From positions 1-5,868 of the forward strand of contig JABJAS010000417.1 in NCBI GenBank assembly GCA_018666055.1: DNA of 5,868 nucleotides, written 5' to 3'. Below the pieces are notes generated by a model. It saw only the letters and a program-made list of their open reading frames with translations. It did no database searches and had not been told where the DNA came from. This DNA comes from Halieaceae bacterium. Lineage in GTDB: Bacteria; Pseudomonadota; Gammaproteobacteria; Pseudomonadales; Halieaceae. The position numbers and the translations under genes are program-made. Positions 1 through 5,428 of the stretch are shown here, one piece after another. Every line of letters begins with the position of its first letter. Positions within the stretch are counted from its first letter, which is position 1.

Positions 1-50
1 GACGATGTTTTAGCGTGCTAGGTTGGCTGCAGTTCCTCGAATTTCCCATA

Positions 51-70
51 TAAGATATAATGTATCTTTT
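51..70. promoter_or_regulatory. Probable Zur operator overlapping the zur promoter -10
   Basis: Seen: an inverted repeat AAGATA-TAATG-TATCTT spans 52-68, with perfect 6-bp arms around a 5-bp centre. A perfect sigma70 -10 hexamer TATAAT lies inside it at 56-61; the best -35 candidate, 17 bp upstream at 33-38 (TTCCTC), is poor. The core GATATANNGTATC (54-66) recurs at 2232-2244 in the other promoter region of the window. Known: gammaproteobacterial Zur boxes are AT-rich palindromes with a core like GTTATA..ATAAC, which this partly matches. Inferred: Zur binding here would block RNA polymerase and autoregulate zur-merC-zrgA. Confidence 0.65.
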
Positions 71-103
71 ACACTGCCTTGATAAGCAAGACTCGGAGCG
101 CGC

Positions 104-565
104 TTGAGAACGGTGAATAGCGAAAAAGCGATATCAGATGTTGAGCAAAAATGTGCTGATCGCGGCATTAGGTTGACCCGCAGACGAAAGGAAGTGTTGC
201 GAACGCTGGTGTTAGCCGAGTCGGCGTTGTCAGCGTATGAGATTGCGGAGCAGTGCAATGCCGACAGTAATGATCCGATGCCAGCGATGTCTGTTTATCG
301 CATTTTAGATTTCTTGCGCGATCAACAGTTCGTGCATCGATTAGAGACGGCGAACAAGTACATTTCGTGTTCGCATTTGTCTTGCGGCCATGATCATGCC
401 CAGTCCCAGTTCTTGATCTGTAACGAGTGCCGAAAAGTAGAAGAAATAGACTTTTCCAGCGAAGCATTCTCGGTGATGGAGAAGGCCGCTAGTGCCGCTG
501 GCTTTAGTTCTATTAGCCCGCAGTTAGAGGTTAGGGGGCTGTGTGATAGTTGTGAGATCAATTAA
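104..565 (+). CDS. zur: Fur-family zinc uptake regulator Zur
   Basis: Predicted cytoplasmic zinc-responsive repressor of 153 aa. The N-terminal half is a winged helix, with the recognition-helix region at about 61-72 (SVYRILDFL), close to the TVYRALDFL stretch of E. coli Zur. The C-terminal half carries two structural zinc pairs, C106-x2-C109 and C147-x2-C150 (GLCDSC), as in Zur. Regulatory-site ligands by comparison with E. coli Zur are H78, C89, H98 and E114, in a segment rich in His and Cys (89-98). The start is a TTG with GGAG at 95-98, 5 nt upstream; it puts the first Cys at residue 17, as in E. coli Zur. An in-frame GTG at 113 is the alternative. A palindromic operator lies 34 bp upstream and a MerC-like gene follows after 21 bp. 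Fur or PerR are less likely because the motifs and the zinc-gene neighbourhood both point to Zur. Confidence 0.88.
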   Translation: MRTVNSEKAISDVEQKCADRGIRLTRRRKEVLRTLVLAESALSAYEIAEQCNADSNDPMPAMSVYRILDFLRDQQFVHRLETANKYISCSHLSCGHDHAQSQFLICNECRKVEEIDFSSEAFSVMEKAASAAGFSSISPQLEVRGLCDSCEIN

Positions 566-586
566 GGATAGGGCAGGGCATCGGCA

Positions 587-1006
587 ATGGAAACGGAGAT
601 GACAAATTCTTACCGATCAACGGCTGATAAAGCCGCCATTGGTCTATCGTTACTGTGTGCTGTGCATTGCCTGGCGTTGCCCCTTTTCCTGTCTCTCTTT
701 CCGGCGATGGTTGCAATTGGATTTCAGGACGAGCGATTTCATTTGTTGATGCTGGTGTCGGTCGTCCCCATGAGTTTATTCGCCTTGACGCTGGGCTGTC
801 GCCAGCACCGTAGTTTTTACGTGTTGGGCACGGGTGCACTGGGCATTCTGTTTTTAATCGCTTCGATTGCCTTGGGGCATGACCTGTTGGGAGAGAGCGG
901 CGAGACAGTCATGACACTGATCGGAGCTGCTTTGGTCAGTGTCAGTCACGTGTTGAATTTTAGGCTTTGTCGGTCGGTTGAGGCTTGTGCCGATGAACGC
1001 TGTTAA
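587..1006 (+). CDS. MerC-domain integral membrane protein, putative metal transporter
   Basis: A 139-aa inner-membrane protein with about four hydrophobic segments (roughly 17-43, 51-70, 77-98, 106-124), the size and topology of MerC mercury transporters. The first segment holds C24-x2-H27-C28, in the place where Tn21 MerC has its intramembrane cysteine pair, and the C-terminus has C128, C134 and C139, again resembling the MerC tail cysteines. The start ATG has AGGG at 575-578, 8 nt upstream; an in-frame ATG at 599 sits directly against a GGAG and is too close to use it. No merA, merT, merP or merR is present. The gene is 21 bp after zur and overlaps the zrgA start by 14 nt, so it is probably co-transcribed and zinc-regulated. 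Inference: it moves zinc or another thiophilic metal rather than conferring mercury resistance. Family assignment is firm; substrate is unknown. Confidence 0.8.
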   Translation: METEMTNSYRSTADKAAIGLSLLCAVHCLALPLFLSLFPAMVAIGFQDERFHLLMLVSVVPMSLFALTLGCRQHRSFYVLGTGALGILFLIASIALGHDLLGESGETVMTLIGAALVSVSHVLNFRLCRSVEACADERC

Positions 1007-1580
1007 TCGATTCGGCTTGAAACCCCAATATGCAGTGGGTTTAGGCGCTTTATTGCTTTGTAGTGGCATCACGCAAGCTGGGCCCCACGTGCATGGCGCC
1101 GCTGAATTAATGTTAGCAGCAGAGGGCAACAGGATCGAAATCATCTTGAATGTGCCCGCGATGAGTGTTGTTGGATTTGAGAGTCAGGTCGTTTCTGCGG
1201 AGCAGCAACAGGCGGTGAGCGACGCTGATGCGCTATTGCGTCACCCAGACCAGCTATTCTCCTTACGGGGAGGTCAGTGCGTTCTGGAAGACACTCAAGT
1301 CGATTTTAGTGCCATTACGGGCGTGTCATTAGATACCGAAGAGGAACACCACACCGATCATGAGCACTCTACTCATGAGGAAGCGGCTGTCGACGAGGAC
1401 CACGGCGATATCGCTGTGAAATACCACTTTAACTGCGACAACAGTGCTGCGCTGGAGCAATTGAGCTTTGGCCCTGATGGACTGCCGTTCGACTTAGAGC
1501 AGATTAATATTATGTGGGTAACCGAATTGGGCCAAGGCGGCGCTGAAGTGTCTCTTACAAGGCCTTACGTCGACTTTTAA
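993..1580 (+). CDS. zrgA: ZrgA-type periplasmic zinc uptake protein (DUF2796)
   Basis: A 195-aa exported protein. Residues 1-29 form a signal peptide (basic start, hydrophobic 13-26, likely cleavage ITQA|G), so the mature protein begins GPHVHG, with His at 32 and 34 near the new N-terminus. This is followed by the AELxL...ANI-type segment ending in PAMSVVGFE that typifies the DUF2796/ZrgA family. A acidic, His-rich loop at 117-137 contains six histidines (119, 120, 123, 125, 128, 137), a probable zinc-collecting segment, and one Cys occurs on each side of it (GGQC and FNC). The ATG is preferred to a TTG at 978 because GAGG at 980-983 is 9 nt upstream and it gives a normal signal peptide. The start lies inside the end of the MerC-like gene, suggesting translational coupling. 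Known: homologues belong to Zur-controlled zinc uptake operons in Vibrio and Pseudomonas. Direct zinc binding here is inferred. Confidence 0.82.
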   Translation: MNAVNRFGLKPQYAVGLGALLLCSGITQAGPHVHGAAELMLAAEGNRIEIILNVPAMSVVGFESQVVSAEQQQAVSDADALLRHPDQLFSLRGGQCVLEDTQVDFSAITGVSLDTEEEHHTDHEHSTHEEAAVDEDHGDIAVKYHFNCDNSAALEQLSFGPDGLPFDLEQINIMWVTELGQGGAEVSLTRPYVDF

Positions 1581-1592
1581 CGCCAGCGGTTG

Positions 1593-2189
1593 TCAATTGC
1601 TGTAGGGCTCGATTCGTTGTAGCTGCATGGCATAAGCCGATGTCGCCATATCATTCTCTTGAAAGCTCGTACTAAGCTGACCCTCAATCCAAAAGGGATC
1701 GTAGAGTGCGGACATCTGTATGCCTTTCGGCGCATTCACCAGGATAATCTGGTTGGGTGGGGGCGGTGGCATATGTAGGCAGGCACCGAAATACGGAACG
1801 AGAAAAAATTGGCTGATGGTTTGCTCCTCGTCAAATTCAAGTGGGACCACGAAGCCTGGAATTCTAATCAGCGCGCCATCAAGGGCCTCATTCACATCCG
1901 TAGAGACTAATGCCTGTTGGTACGCGTCCTCCTCACTTTGCTTGACCCCGCTCTTGATCTGACTACTGATTTGATCTTCGGCGGAGCCATCTTCAATTTC
2001 GGCAATGTATTCGGGGGGATTTAAGAGGATGGCTAATATCTCGGGTGGCATCAGGTCAGGCCACTCAATGGTTTCAAAAACGAGATTTTCGGTATCCTGT
2101 AACACCGTCTTGTCTGAGTCGGCAGCGACATTGGCGCCGGCAAAGAGGATACCCAGCATCCACAAACATGCCATTACGATTGCTTTCAT
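1593..2189 (-). CDS. Exported DUF3299 protein of the Zrg-type zinc system
   Basis: A 198-aa protein with a signal peptide at 1-23 (hydrophobic core about 3-19, likely cleavage NVAA|D), hence periplasmic. The C-terminal half carries the hallmark of DUF3299: IPGFVVPLEF (110-119), then FFLVPYFGACLHMPPPPPN with C137, H139 and a run of five prolines (141-145). The middle (65-105) is acidic and low in hydrophobics. The ATG is preceded by AAGGG (plus positions 2197-2201), 7 nt away. It is convergent with zrgA (12-bp gap) and divergent from the ABC ATPase across a shared regulatory region. Known: P. aeruginosa PA4066, a DUF3299 gene, sits beside a ZrgA-like/ABC set under Zur control. Its biochemical role is not established; a metal-handling or assembly partner of the ABC pair is inferred from context and the conserved Cys-x-His. 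Confidence 0.82.
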   Translation of the reverse strand: MKAIVMACLWMLGILFAGANVAADSDKTVLQDTENLVFETIEWPDLMPPEILAILLNPPEYIAEIEDGSAEDQISSQIKSGVKQSEEDAYQQALVSTDVNEALDGALIRIPGFVVPLEFDEEQTISQFFLVPYFGACLHMPPPPPNQIILVNAPKGIQMSALYDPFWIEGQLSTSFQENDMATSAYAMQLQRIEPYSN

Positions 2190-2228
2190 TTAGCGGCCCT
2201 TGAATTTCAACATCTTACGGTGTCGCGG

Positions 2229-2248
2229 TATGATATAGAGTATCACTT
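2229..2248. promoter_or_regulatory. Second probable Zur operator, between divergent genes
   Basis: Seen: TGATA-TAGAG-TATCA (2231-2245), perfect 5-bp arms around a 5-bp centre. Aligned with the site before zur it shares TA.GATATA..GTATC..TT, that is all 11 defined positions of the core GATATANNGTATC. It lies 40 bp upstream of the DUF3299 start and 46 bp upstream of the ATPase start, and overlaps the predicted -10 of the minus-strand promoter. Inference: one bound repressor could silence both transcription units. No third copy was seen in the window by eye. Confidence 0.65.
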
Positions 2249-2259
2249 TGCGATTGCAA
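2230..2259 (-). promoter_or_regulatory. Predicted sigma70 promoter of the DUF3299 gene
   Basis: On the minus strand, -35 TTGCAA (2259-2254) and -10 TATCAT (2235-2230, 5 of 6 consensus bases) are separated by 18 bp, upstream of the minus-strand gene starting at 2189. The -10 lies within the palindromic operator. A plus-strand -10-like TATAGA (2234-2239) sits at the same place in the palindrome as TATAAT in the zur promoter and could serve the ABC genes, but no good -35 was found for it. Confidence 0.42.
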
Positions 2260-2294
2260 CGCGGTCTCAGAGTAGCTAAGTGAAGGCGAGTGGA

Positions 2295-2969
2295 ATGACG
2301 ATTGAACTTCATGGCGTTGCATTTTCCTATGCAAACGATGCCACGAAATCACTGCTGAATATTGATCATTGGTCCGTTGCTAAGGGCGAGAGGGTGTTGG
2401 TGCATGGTCCCTCAGGATCTGGCAAGTCGACTTTGCTCAATGTGATGGGGGGGTTACTGACTTGCAGTGTGGGTGAGGTCACCCTGCTGGGAGAGCGACT
2501 AGATAGGATGAACGCGCGGCAGCGAGATCAGTTCCGCGCCAACCATGTTGGCTACGTGTTCCAGCGGTTTAACTTGGTGCCCTACTTAAATGCGATCGAA
2601 AATATCGAACTGGCCAGCACGTTTGCGGCAGGAAAACAGCGATCGAGCGTGCGTGAAGAGGCAACCAATTTACTCCATTCGCTTAACGTCATTCCCAGTG
2701 ATTGGTCAAAACCGACGTCGCACCTGAGTATGGGCCAGCAACAGCGGGTTGCCATCGCGAGGGCATTGATCAATACCCCTGAGATTTTGATCGCGGATGA
2801 ACCCACCTCTTCGCTAGATGCTGAGAACCGAGATAATTTTCTTCGTTTACTGTTAGGACTGGTAGACGAGAAAAATACGACGCTTGTTTTTGTGAGTCAT
2901 GATTTGGCCATTGCCCAGTATTTTACGAGAGTGCAGGCGCTGTCTGAGTTCAACAAGGAGCACTGCTAG
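2295..2969 (+). CDS. LolD/MacB-like ABC transporter ATPase of the zinc system
   Basis: A 224-aa cytoplasmic nucleotide-binding subunit, full length for the LolD/MacB/FtsE class. Motifs in order: Walker A GPSGSGKST (38-46), Q-loop Q90 followed by RFNLVPYLNAIENIEL as in LolD, signature LSMGQQQR (144-151, Met replacing the first Gly of LSGGQ), Walker B ILIADEP (164-170, catalytic E169), D-loop SSLD (172-175) and H-loop H202. ATG 2295 is chosen because AAGG at 2283-2286 lies 8 nt upstream and the protein then begins in the usual MxIEL style; an in-frame GTG at 2280 has no clear Shine-Dalgarno. It ends 3 bp before the permease gene. Known: such ATPases pair with FtsX-type permeases, and a pair of this kind accompanies ZrgA and DUF3299 proteins in Zur-regulated loci. 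The zinc role is from context; motifs alone would fit LolD. Confidence 0.88.
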   Translation: MTIELHGVAFSYANDATKSLLNIDHWSVAKGERVLVHGPSGSGKSTLLNVMGGLLTCSVGEVTLLGERLDRMNARQRDQFRANHVGYVFQRFNLVPYLNAIENIELASTFAAGKQRSSVREEATNLLHSLNVIPSDWSKPTSHLSMGQQQRVAIARALINTPEILIADEPTSSLDAENRDNFLRLLLGLVDEKNTTLVFVSHDLAIAQYFTRVQALSEFNKEHC

Positions 2970-2972
2970 CCC

Positions 2973-4217
2973 ATGTTTCTCACGGTGGCATCAAAGAGTT
3001 TGCTGAATCGTAAGGGTTCCGTCGCTATGACACTCATGGCCATCAGCGTGGCCATATTCGTGCTTTTAGGGATAGAGCATGTCCGGCAGCAGGCTCGAGA
3101 TAGTTTTGCCAGTACGGTGTCTGGTGTCGACCTCATTGTGGGCGCAAAGACCGGATCCTTGAATCTGTTGCTCTATTCTGTGTTCCGGATCGGCTCGCCC
3201 ACCGACAATATTCGTTGGGAAACCTATGAGCAGGTGGTGGCTGATCCAGCTGTTGCGTGGGCGATCCCCATTTCCCTAGGTGACTCTCACGAGGGGTATC
3301 GGGTGGTGGGTACGACCAGCGCGTACTTTGATCATTTTAGCTACGGCAAAAAAAGGCGTCTTGAATTTACCAGTGGCGCGCCTTTTGAAGGCACCTTTGA
3401 TGCAGTGCTGGGGTCCGAAGTAGCAAAGACCTTGGGCTACAAAATAGACAGCGAAATAGTACTTGCTCACGGGCTGGCTACGACCAGTTTTAGTTTGCAC
3501 GACAACAAGCCATTCACAGTAGTGGGCATTTTGGCGCCGACCGGCACGCCGGTGGATCAAACGATTCATGTCCCGTTGCAGGGTATCGACGCAATGCACT
3601 CAGACTGGCCTCAGGGCCCTGCAAACTTGGCCATTAAGTCGGGCGCAGAGCCTGGCGCCACCCCGGCAAAACCTGAGAGCATCACTGCGTTCATGCTGGG
3701 ATTAAAATCGAAGATGTCCATCTTCGGCGTTCAGCGGCAAATCAATGATCTAAAAGAAGAGCCGCTGATGGCGATTTTACCTGGCGTCGCACTGGCGGAG
3801 CTCTGGCAGATGGTGGGCCTTTTTGAAGACGTACTTCGCTTAATTTCTGCATTGGTACTGCTGGCCGCTGTTTTAGGATTGGGCGCGGTGTTACTCAGTT
3901 CAGTGCGCGAGCGCAATCAGGAGATACATCTGCTCCGCATTCTCGGCGCTCCGCCGTATTATTTATTTCTTTTAATAGAAATGGAGGCGGTACTCATTGC
4001 CTTGGCGGGAATGCTCATAGGGGGTGCTAGCCTCTATGTCGCTTTGATCTTGGTAGAGGATGCGCTGTTTGCAAATTTTGGCCTCTACCTTGAGGCGGAT
4101 CTGTTGACGTTGGAGGGTCTGTCTATTTTGGGTGCGGTGCTACTTTCTGCTATTGTCGCTGCAGGGGTGCCGTCAGTGCAGATTTATACGGCGGCGTCTC
4201 GGTATTTTGAGCGCTAG
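2973..4217 (+). CDS. FtsX/MacB-like ABC permease of the zinc system
   Basis: A 414-aa inner-membrane permease with the MacB/LolC plan: TM1 at about 16-34, a large extracytoplasmic domain of about 240 residues (40-280), then three C-terminal TMs (about 286-309, 330-360, 382-403). The cytoplasmic loop after TM2, VRERNQEIHLLRILGA (311-326), is the coupling segment that contacts the ATPase in FtsX-type transporters. The periplasmic domain contains the VDLIVGAKTGSLNLLLYSVF stretch (52-71), which I associate with the Zrg/PA4065-type permeases rather than with LolC/E. The start ATG follows the ATPase stop by 3 bp and uses AAGGAG at 2955-2960 inside the ATPase gene, 12 nt away, somewhat long. Inference: it forms a homodimer with two ATPases; as this class usually does mechanical work or export, the way it helps zinc entry is open. 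Confidence 0.87.
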   Translation: MFLTVASKSLLNRKGSVAMTLMAISVAIFVLLGIEHVRQQARDSFASTVSGVDLIVGAKTGSLNLLLYSVFRIGSPTDNIRWETYEQVVADPAVAWAIPISLGDSHEGYRVVGTTSAYFDHFSYGKKRRLEFTSGAPFEGTFDAVLGSEVAKTLGYKIDSEIVLAHGLATTSFSLHDNKPFTVVGILAPTGTPVDQTIHVPLQGIDAMHSDWPQGPANLAIKSGAEPGATPAKPESITAFMLGLKSKMSIFGVQRQINDLKEEPLMAILPGVALAELWQMVGLFEDVLRLISALVLLAAVLGLGAVLLSSVRERNQEIHLLRILGAPPYYLFLLIEMEAVLIALAGMLIGGASLYVALILVEDALFANFGLYLEADLLTLEGLSILGAVLLSAIVAAGVPSVQIYTAASRYFER

Positions 4218-4263
4218 TGAAAAGGCGCGTTCGGTTCAGCAAATCTGGCTCAGGGAGTTAATG

Positions 4264-4716
4264 ATGAATAAGCAATCACTAGTCTTGGCTTTCGCCCTTT
4301 CTTTCAGTGTGCCCACCGTGACGCTCGCCTGTTACGACCACATGATGTTCAACGCGGATCAAATGGGCCTCGTTCAGGGTACCATCGCACGCATGGCAGG
4401 GCTCGTGCCGCCGGCGCCCGTCTTTGATGTCGAACACCCCGCGATGGCGAAGGTGCAGATCGGCGAAAAGAATGTGGTCACGATTAGCTATACCCGCCCT
4501 TTTTTCTCTAAGAACGTGCTCATGAAGGTTAAGGCGACCAGCAACGTCATCCTCGATGTGGAGGAGGTCGTCTTAGACGAACGGTCCGGCAGCGTCAGTG
4601 TTGGGTATGAGCTTGCTGATGGATCTGGCTATGAATCGATCATCCTGACCGTCAGCGGTGAGCACGATGGTAAGCAGGTCAATCAGTCATCACAGATCTA
4701 CCTTCGAGGCGTTTAG
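4264..4716 (+). CDS. Unrecognised small exported protein with N-terminal CxxHMM
   Basis: I do not recognise this 150-aa family. Residues 1-22 are a signal peptide (K3, hydrophobic 6-21), with likely cleavage VTLA|C, so the mature protein would begin Cys23-Tyr-Asp-His26-Met27-Met28, four possible soft-metal ligands at the very N-terminus. The rest (about 70-148) alternates hydrophobic and polar residues and looks like a beta-sandwich. TLAC is not a canonical lipobox because Thr occupies -3. AGGGAG at 4252-4257 lies 6 nt from ATG 4264 and 3 nt from ATG 4261, so 4264 is preferred; the frame is open upstream to a GTG at 4132, but that lies inside the permease gene and would bury the signal peptide. 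It follows the permease after 46 bp with no terminator seen, so it is probably in the ABC operon. Inference: a periplasmic accessory or metal-binding protein. Confidence 0.72.
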   Translation: MNKQSLVLAFALSFSVPTVTLACYDHMMFNADQMGLVQGTIARMAGLVPPAPVFDVEHPAMAKVQIGEKNVVTISYTRPFFSKNVLMKVKATSNVILDVEEVVLDERSGSVSVGYELADGSGYESIILTVSGEHDGKQVNQSSQIYLRGV

Positions 4717-4750
4717 CACCTCATTGTCGCTGACAGCCGGCGTAGTCTGG

Positions 4751-5170
4751 TTAGTCAGACAGCAAGCAGGACAGCAGCGCTGTCTCCCACTCTGCCTCAA
4801 TGTGCTCTGCGATGATTTCTATTCGGCTTTCTGCACAGTCGTCGATCTCGATTTCTGACAGGGTGGATCCGGCTAGGTTGTAGCCATAAACCCCTCTCTC
4901 GGTGATGAAGACGGCTTTTGCACGATCCACCTGAAGCTGCTTTAAAAAGTGAAAGACCTTTGAGTAGTCGAATGGTTTAGCGGCACTGAATCTCCAGCCA
5001 ACGCTTTCGAAACCGTCAGTCGAATTGATCGCACCAATATAGCCGCAGTCAGGCAGGACGCGATCCGCTGCCAAAAGGTAGTTGGGCTCGGCGTGGTGTG
5101 GTTTGCCGATTGTGGGTATCCACGCCGTCGGTTGGGTGATGAGTGCCAGCTCGTATCTGTCCCTCGCGGT
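4751..5170 (-). pseudogene. Remnant of a YeiR-like COG0523 (CobW-type) metallochaperone GTPase, C-terminal domain only
   Basis: The minus-strand frame encodes the end of a COG0523 protein. Diagnostic pieces are INSTDGFESVGWRFS, then FDYSKVFHFLKQL, RAKAVFITERGVYGYNL and AESRIEIIAE, then WETALLSCLL, which line up in order with the C-terminal (CobW_C) domain of E. coli YeiR as I remember it. The frame is open from a TAA at 5171-5173 (plus-strand TTA) to the TAA at 4751-4753. It has no GTPase domain: no Walker A, no CxCC metal motif, no NKxD. No similar residues were found in the other minus frames up to 5280, and only about 260 bp separate it from the next gene, too little for the missing 200 or so residues. 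The only conventional start is a TTG at 5074 without a Shine-Dalgarno, inside the similar region. COG0523 proteins are often Zur-regulated zinc chaperones, so it fits the locus. A free-standing C-terminal domain protein is the alternative. Confidence 0.68.
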
Positions 5171-5428
5171 TTAGGGTGGTATGTGCCGATCGATGGTGGG
5201 CGGGCTGTGTGGCAAGACGCAGCCAGAGCGCTGCCCGGCGTGCTCGTTTCGGTATGCCAAGCTCAGCCCTGCTATAGTACCCGCCAGCGGTAATTCATCG
5301 CGGCGTGATAATGCGCGCTGAGAAACTGCGGCGTGGTTCGTGACACTTCTGCCCGCTAACGATTGTGCTGCGCGATAAATCAAAGAGTGCGCAATGCGAG
5401 TTAAGAAAGCTATCGGAGCCTTTAAAGC
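5171..5428. other. Intergenic stretch with no recognisable gene
   Basis: A 258-bp region between the COG0523 remnant and the acyltransferase. Open frames exist on both strands (for example plus 5093-5293 and minus 5171-5383) but their translations are Arg/Pro-rich, match nothing I know and lack good ribosome binding sites. It probably holds the breakpoint of the deletion that truncated the COG0523 gene and the promoter of the acyltransferase. No strong terminator, repeat or IS end was seen. Confidence 0.5.
5270..5278 (+). promoter_or_regulatory. Possible extended -10 promoter for the acyltransferase
   Basis: TGCTATAGT (TG at 5270-5271, TATAGT at 5273-5278, 5 of 6 consensus) is an extended -10 element on the plus strand, about 150 bp before the acyltransferase start. 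No convincing -35 was found in the expected position. If used, the message would have a leader of about 145 nt. Confidence 0.3.

Noticed and set aside
587..1006. Mercury resistance operon
   Set aside because: Only a MerC-like gene is present; merR, merT, merP and merA are absent and the upstream regulator is Zur-like, not MerR-like.
2295..4217. LolCDE lipoprotein-release system
   Set aside because: The ATPase resembles LolD, but there is a single permease, no second Lol permease, and the neighbours are zur, ZrgA and DUF3299.
4132..4263. GTG at 4132 as the start of the small exported protein
   Set aside because: It lies inside the permease gene, its first 43 residues look like an out-of-frame reading of that gene, and ATG 4264 has AGGGAG at good spacing plus a clean signal peptide.
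4327..4332. Lipoprotein signal (lipobox) before Cys23 of the small exported protein
   Set aside because: TLAC has Thr at -3 instead of Leu/Val/Ile; ordinary signal peptidase cleavage after A22 is more likely, though lipidation is not excluded.
4745..4760. GTCTG/CAGAC hairpin between the small exported protein and the COG0523 remnant as a terminator
   Set aside because: Only a 5-bp stem with a 6-nt loop and no T-run on either strand; it also overlaps the end of the remnant.
5093..5293. Plus-strand open frame of 66 codons opposite the COG0523 remnant
   Set aside because: GTG start without a ribosome binding site, composition unlike a folded protein, and the opposite strand carries recognisable COG0523 sequence over part of it.
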